From: JBDGYE01 sp039584255
Lineage (GTDB): Bacteria > Gemmatimonadota > Gemmatimonadetes > Palauibacterales > Palauibacteraceae
Reading direction: 5' to 3'
NCBI GenBank assembly: GCA_039584255.1
Contig: JBDGYE010000110.1
Location: 1-7,136 of the forward strand
Length of the DNA stretch: 7,136 bases
In this document: positions 6,459 through 7,136 of the stretch, one piece after another
Layout of the letters: every line of letters starts with the position of its first letter
Numbering within the stretch: the first letter of the stretch is position 1
Translations under genes and position numbers: made by a program
Notes under the pieces: model-generated
Database searches by the model: none
Told to the model about the DNA's origin: nothing
The model's input: the letters and a program-made list of their open reading frames with translations, nothing else

Positions 6459-6691
6459 GGATGCGCTCCAGCCACCTCAGGAAGTCATGCAACCGGCTGG
6501 CGGCGTGGGTCCGCGCAGCCGATGCCGGCGACCGCTGCGGCCACCCACCACCATCACGGCCGGATCACCGGCCTGCGCCCCCCTACGACGCTCGAGGGAG
6601 GGAAAGTTTCGGAGTCGCGCGCCGACGACTGCAGCCGGTGAGGACACCGGTTTCGGAGCGCAGGCCAACCTTGGATCCGCGCCCGGATTCC
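6459..6691. other. 233-nt intergenic region upstream of the export operon
   Basis: This same-strand gap between the metal-permease stop and the adaptor start is wide compared with the 13-51 nt gaps inside the operon, so the operon probably has its own promoter here. I could not find a convincing -10/-35 pair. Two perfect 6-bp stems with 4-base loops lie at 6558-6573 and 6635-6650. The 9-mer CTCCGAAAC occurs twice on the minus strand. Reading frames across the region are Arg/Pro-rich and do not look like genes. Confidence 0.5.
6635..6650 (-). terminator. Stem-loop after the metal permease gene, weak terminator candidate
   Basis: CCGGTG and CACCGG form a perfect 6-bp stem closed by a 4-base loop, about 40 nt past the permease stop codon at 6692. 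No T-run follows on the minus strand, so factor-independent termination is doubtful. A similar stem, GGCCGG/CCGGCC with a 4-base loop, lies further downstream at 6558-6573. Confidence 0.25.
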
Positions 6692-7136
6692 CTACCGAGC
6701 ACCGGTCCGTCCGAGGCTGGATTGAAACACCACCGAGACCCCGTACAGGCCGGCGGCCAGCAGGATGATGAACGGCCCCGTCGGAATGTTGATGTCGAGG
6801 GCCGACGACAGGCCGAAGGACAAGAACAACCCTGCAGTGATGCACGTCGCACCGATCAGGACGGCCAGCGCCATCATGGAGCGGAGGCTGCGGGTCCAGT
6901 GGCCCGCTATCGCCGCCGGAATGGTGAGCAGCGCGATGACCAGAATCACTCCCACCACGCGGATCAGCACCACGACCGTCAACGCCGTCATCGCCAGCAG
7001 GAGCAGGAAGAGGCCCGCGACCGGTACTCCGACCACCCAGGCGAACTCCTCGTCGAACACCGTTGCCTGTAGCCTCCGGAACAATGCCCAGACACAGAGC
7101 AGCACACCCGCGTCCAGGGCTGCCGTGAAGCCGAGA
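6692..7136 (-). CDS. ABC-3 family metal-ion ABC transporter permease (ZnuB/TroC/MntB-like), 5' part outside window
   Basis: The last 147 residues are visible, reading open to the right edge and stopping at TAG (6692-6694). The sequence has the C-terminal layout of ABC-3 permeases: an acidic DEEFAWVVGVPV segment, then hydrophobic helices containing RVVGVILVIALLTIPAA, a short Arg/Ser loop (TRSLRSM), another helix pair, and the IPTGPFIILLAAGLYG end segment. Known: these permeases import zinc, manganese or iron(II), with a periplasmic metal-binding protein and an ATPase usually encoded nearby; here those would lie beyond the right edge. About half of the protein is missing (family length about 260-290). 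A GTG at 7105 could be mistaken for a start, but it falls inside the conserved domain and the frame continues upstream. The metal cannot be assigned from this fragment. Confidence 0.9.
   Translation of the reverse strand, partial: LGFTAALDAGVLLCVWALFRRLQATVFDEEFAWVVGVPVAGLFLLLLAMTALTVVVLIRVVGVILVIALLTIPAAIAGHWTRSLRSMMALAVLIGATCITAGLFLSFGLSSALDINIPTGPFIILLAAGLYGVSVVFQSSLGRTGAR

Noticed and set aside
6477..6845. Minus-strand open frame of 122 codons across the gap upstream of the adaptor
   Set aside because: It overlaps the metal permease gene in another phase and has no sensible composition or start signal.
7103..7105. GTG as the start of the metal permease
   Set aside because: The reading frame continues open to the window edge and the conserved ABC-3 domain clearly begins upstream; the gene is cut by the window.
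1..7136. CRISPR arrays, tRNA or rRNA genes, insertion sequences
   Set aside because: No regularly spaced repeats with unique spacers, no tRNA-like or rRNA segments recognised, and no transposase or terminal inverted repeats were seen; the only repeats are the in-frame coding repeats of the acidic tail.

Overview
The window is GC-rich and tightly packed with genes. It comes from a Gram-negative-type bacterium: it encodes a predicted outer-membrane beta-barrel protein with a signal peptide and a MacA/HlyD-type periplasmic adaptor with matching ABC permeases. High GC, Shine-Dalgarno-led genes and MacB-like permeases lacking an ATPase domain would fit Gemmatimonadota or a similar phylum. That placement is a guess; no rRNA or tRNA is present to test it.

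Layout from left to right. (1) Positions 1-1563, minus strand: a long reading frame open at the left edge (521 codons visible). It encodes a JAB1/MPN-type (JAMM) metallopeptidase domain with an intact zinc motif, followed by about 290 residues of very acidic Glu/Val/Pro-rich tail that runs off the window. It is easy to miss because its stop lies outside the window and its antisense strand carries a long serine-rich open frame. (2) 1564-1813: divergent intergenic region with a candidate promoter for the JAMM gene. (3) 1814-2425, plus: small secreted beta-barrel protein. (4) 2426-2484: short convergent gap with an inverted repeat. (5) 2485-6458, minus: an apparent four-gene operon, transcribed right to left as membrane-fusion protein, MacB-type permease A, MacB-type permease B, and a 98-residue membrane-anchored coiled-coil protein. 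(6) 6459-6691: 233-nt gap with two small perfect stem-loops. (7) 6692-7136, minus: 3' end of an ABC-3 family (ZnuB/TroC/MntB-like) metal permease, whose start lies beyond the right edge.

The operon looks like a tripartite efflux or export system, or a lipid/lipoprotein-moving one. The adaptor would sit on a heterodimer of two FtsX-fold permeases. The ATP-binding subunit such permeases need is not encoded next to them, nor is a TolC-type channel, so both must come from elsewhere. The least explained items are the JAMM protein with its long acidic tail and the small coiled-coil protein at the end of the export operon.
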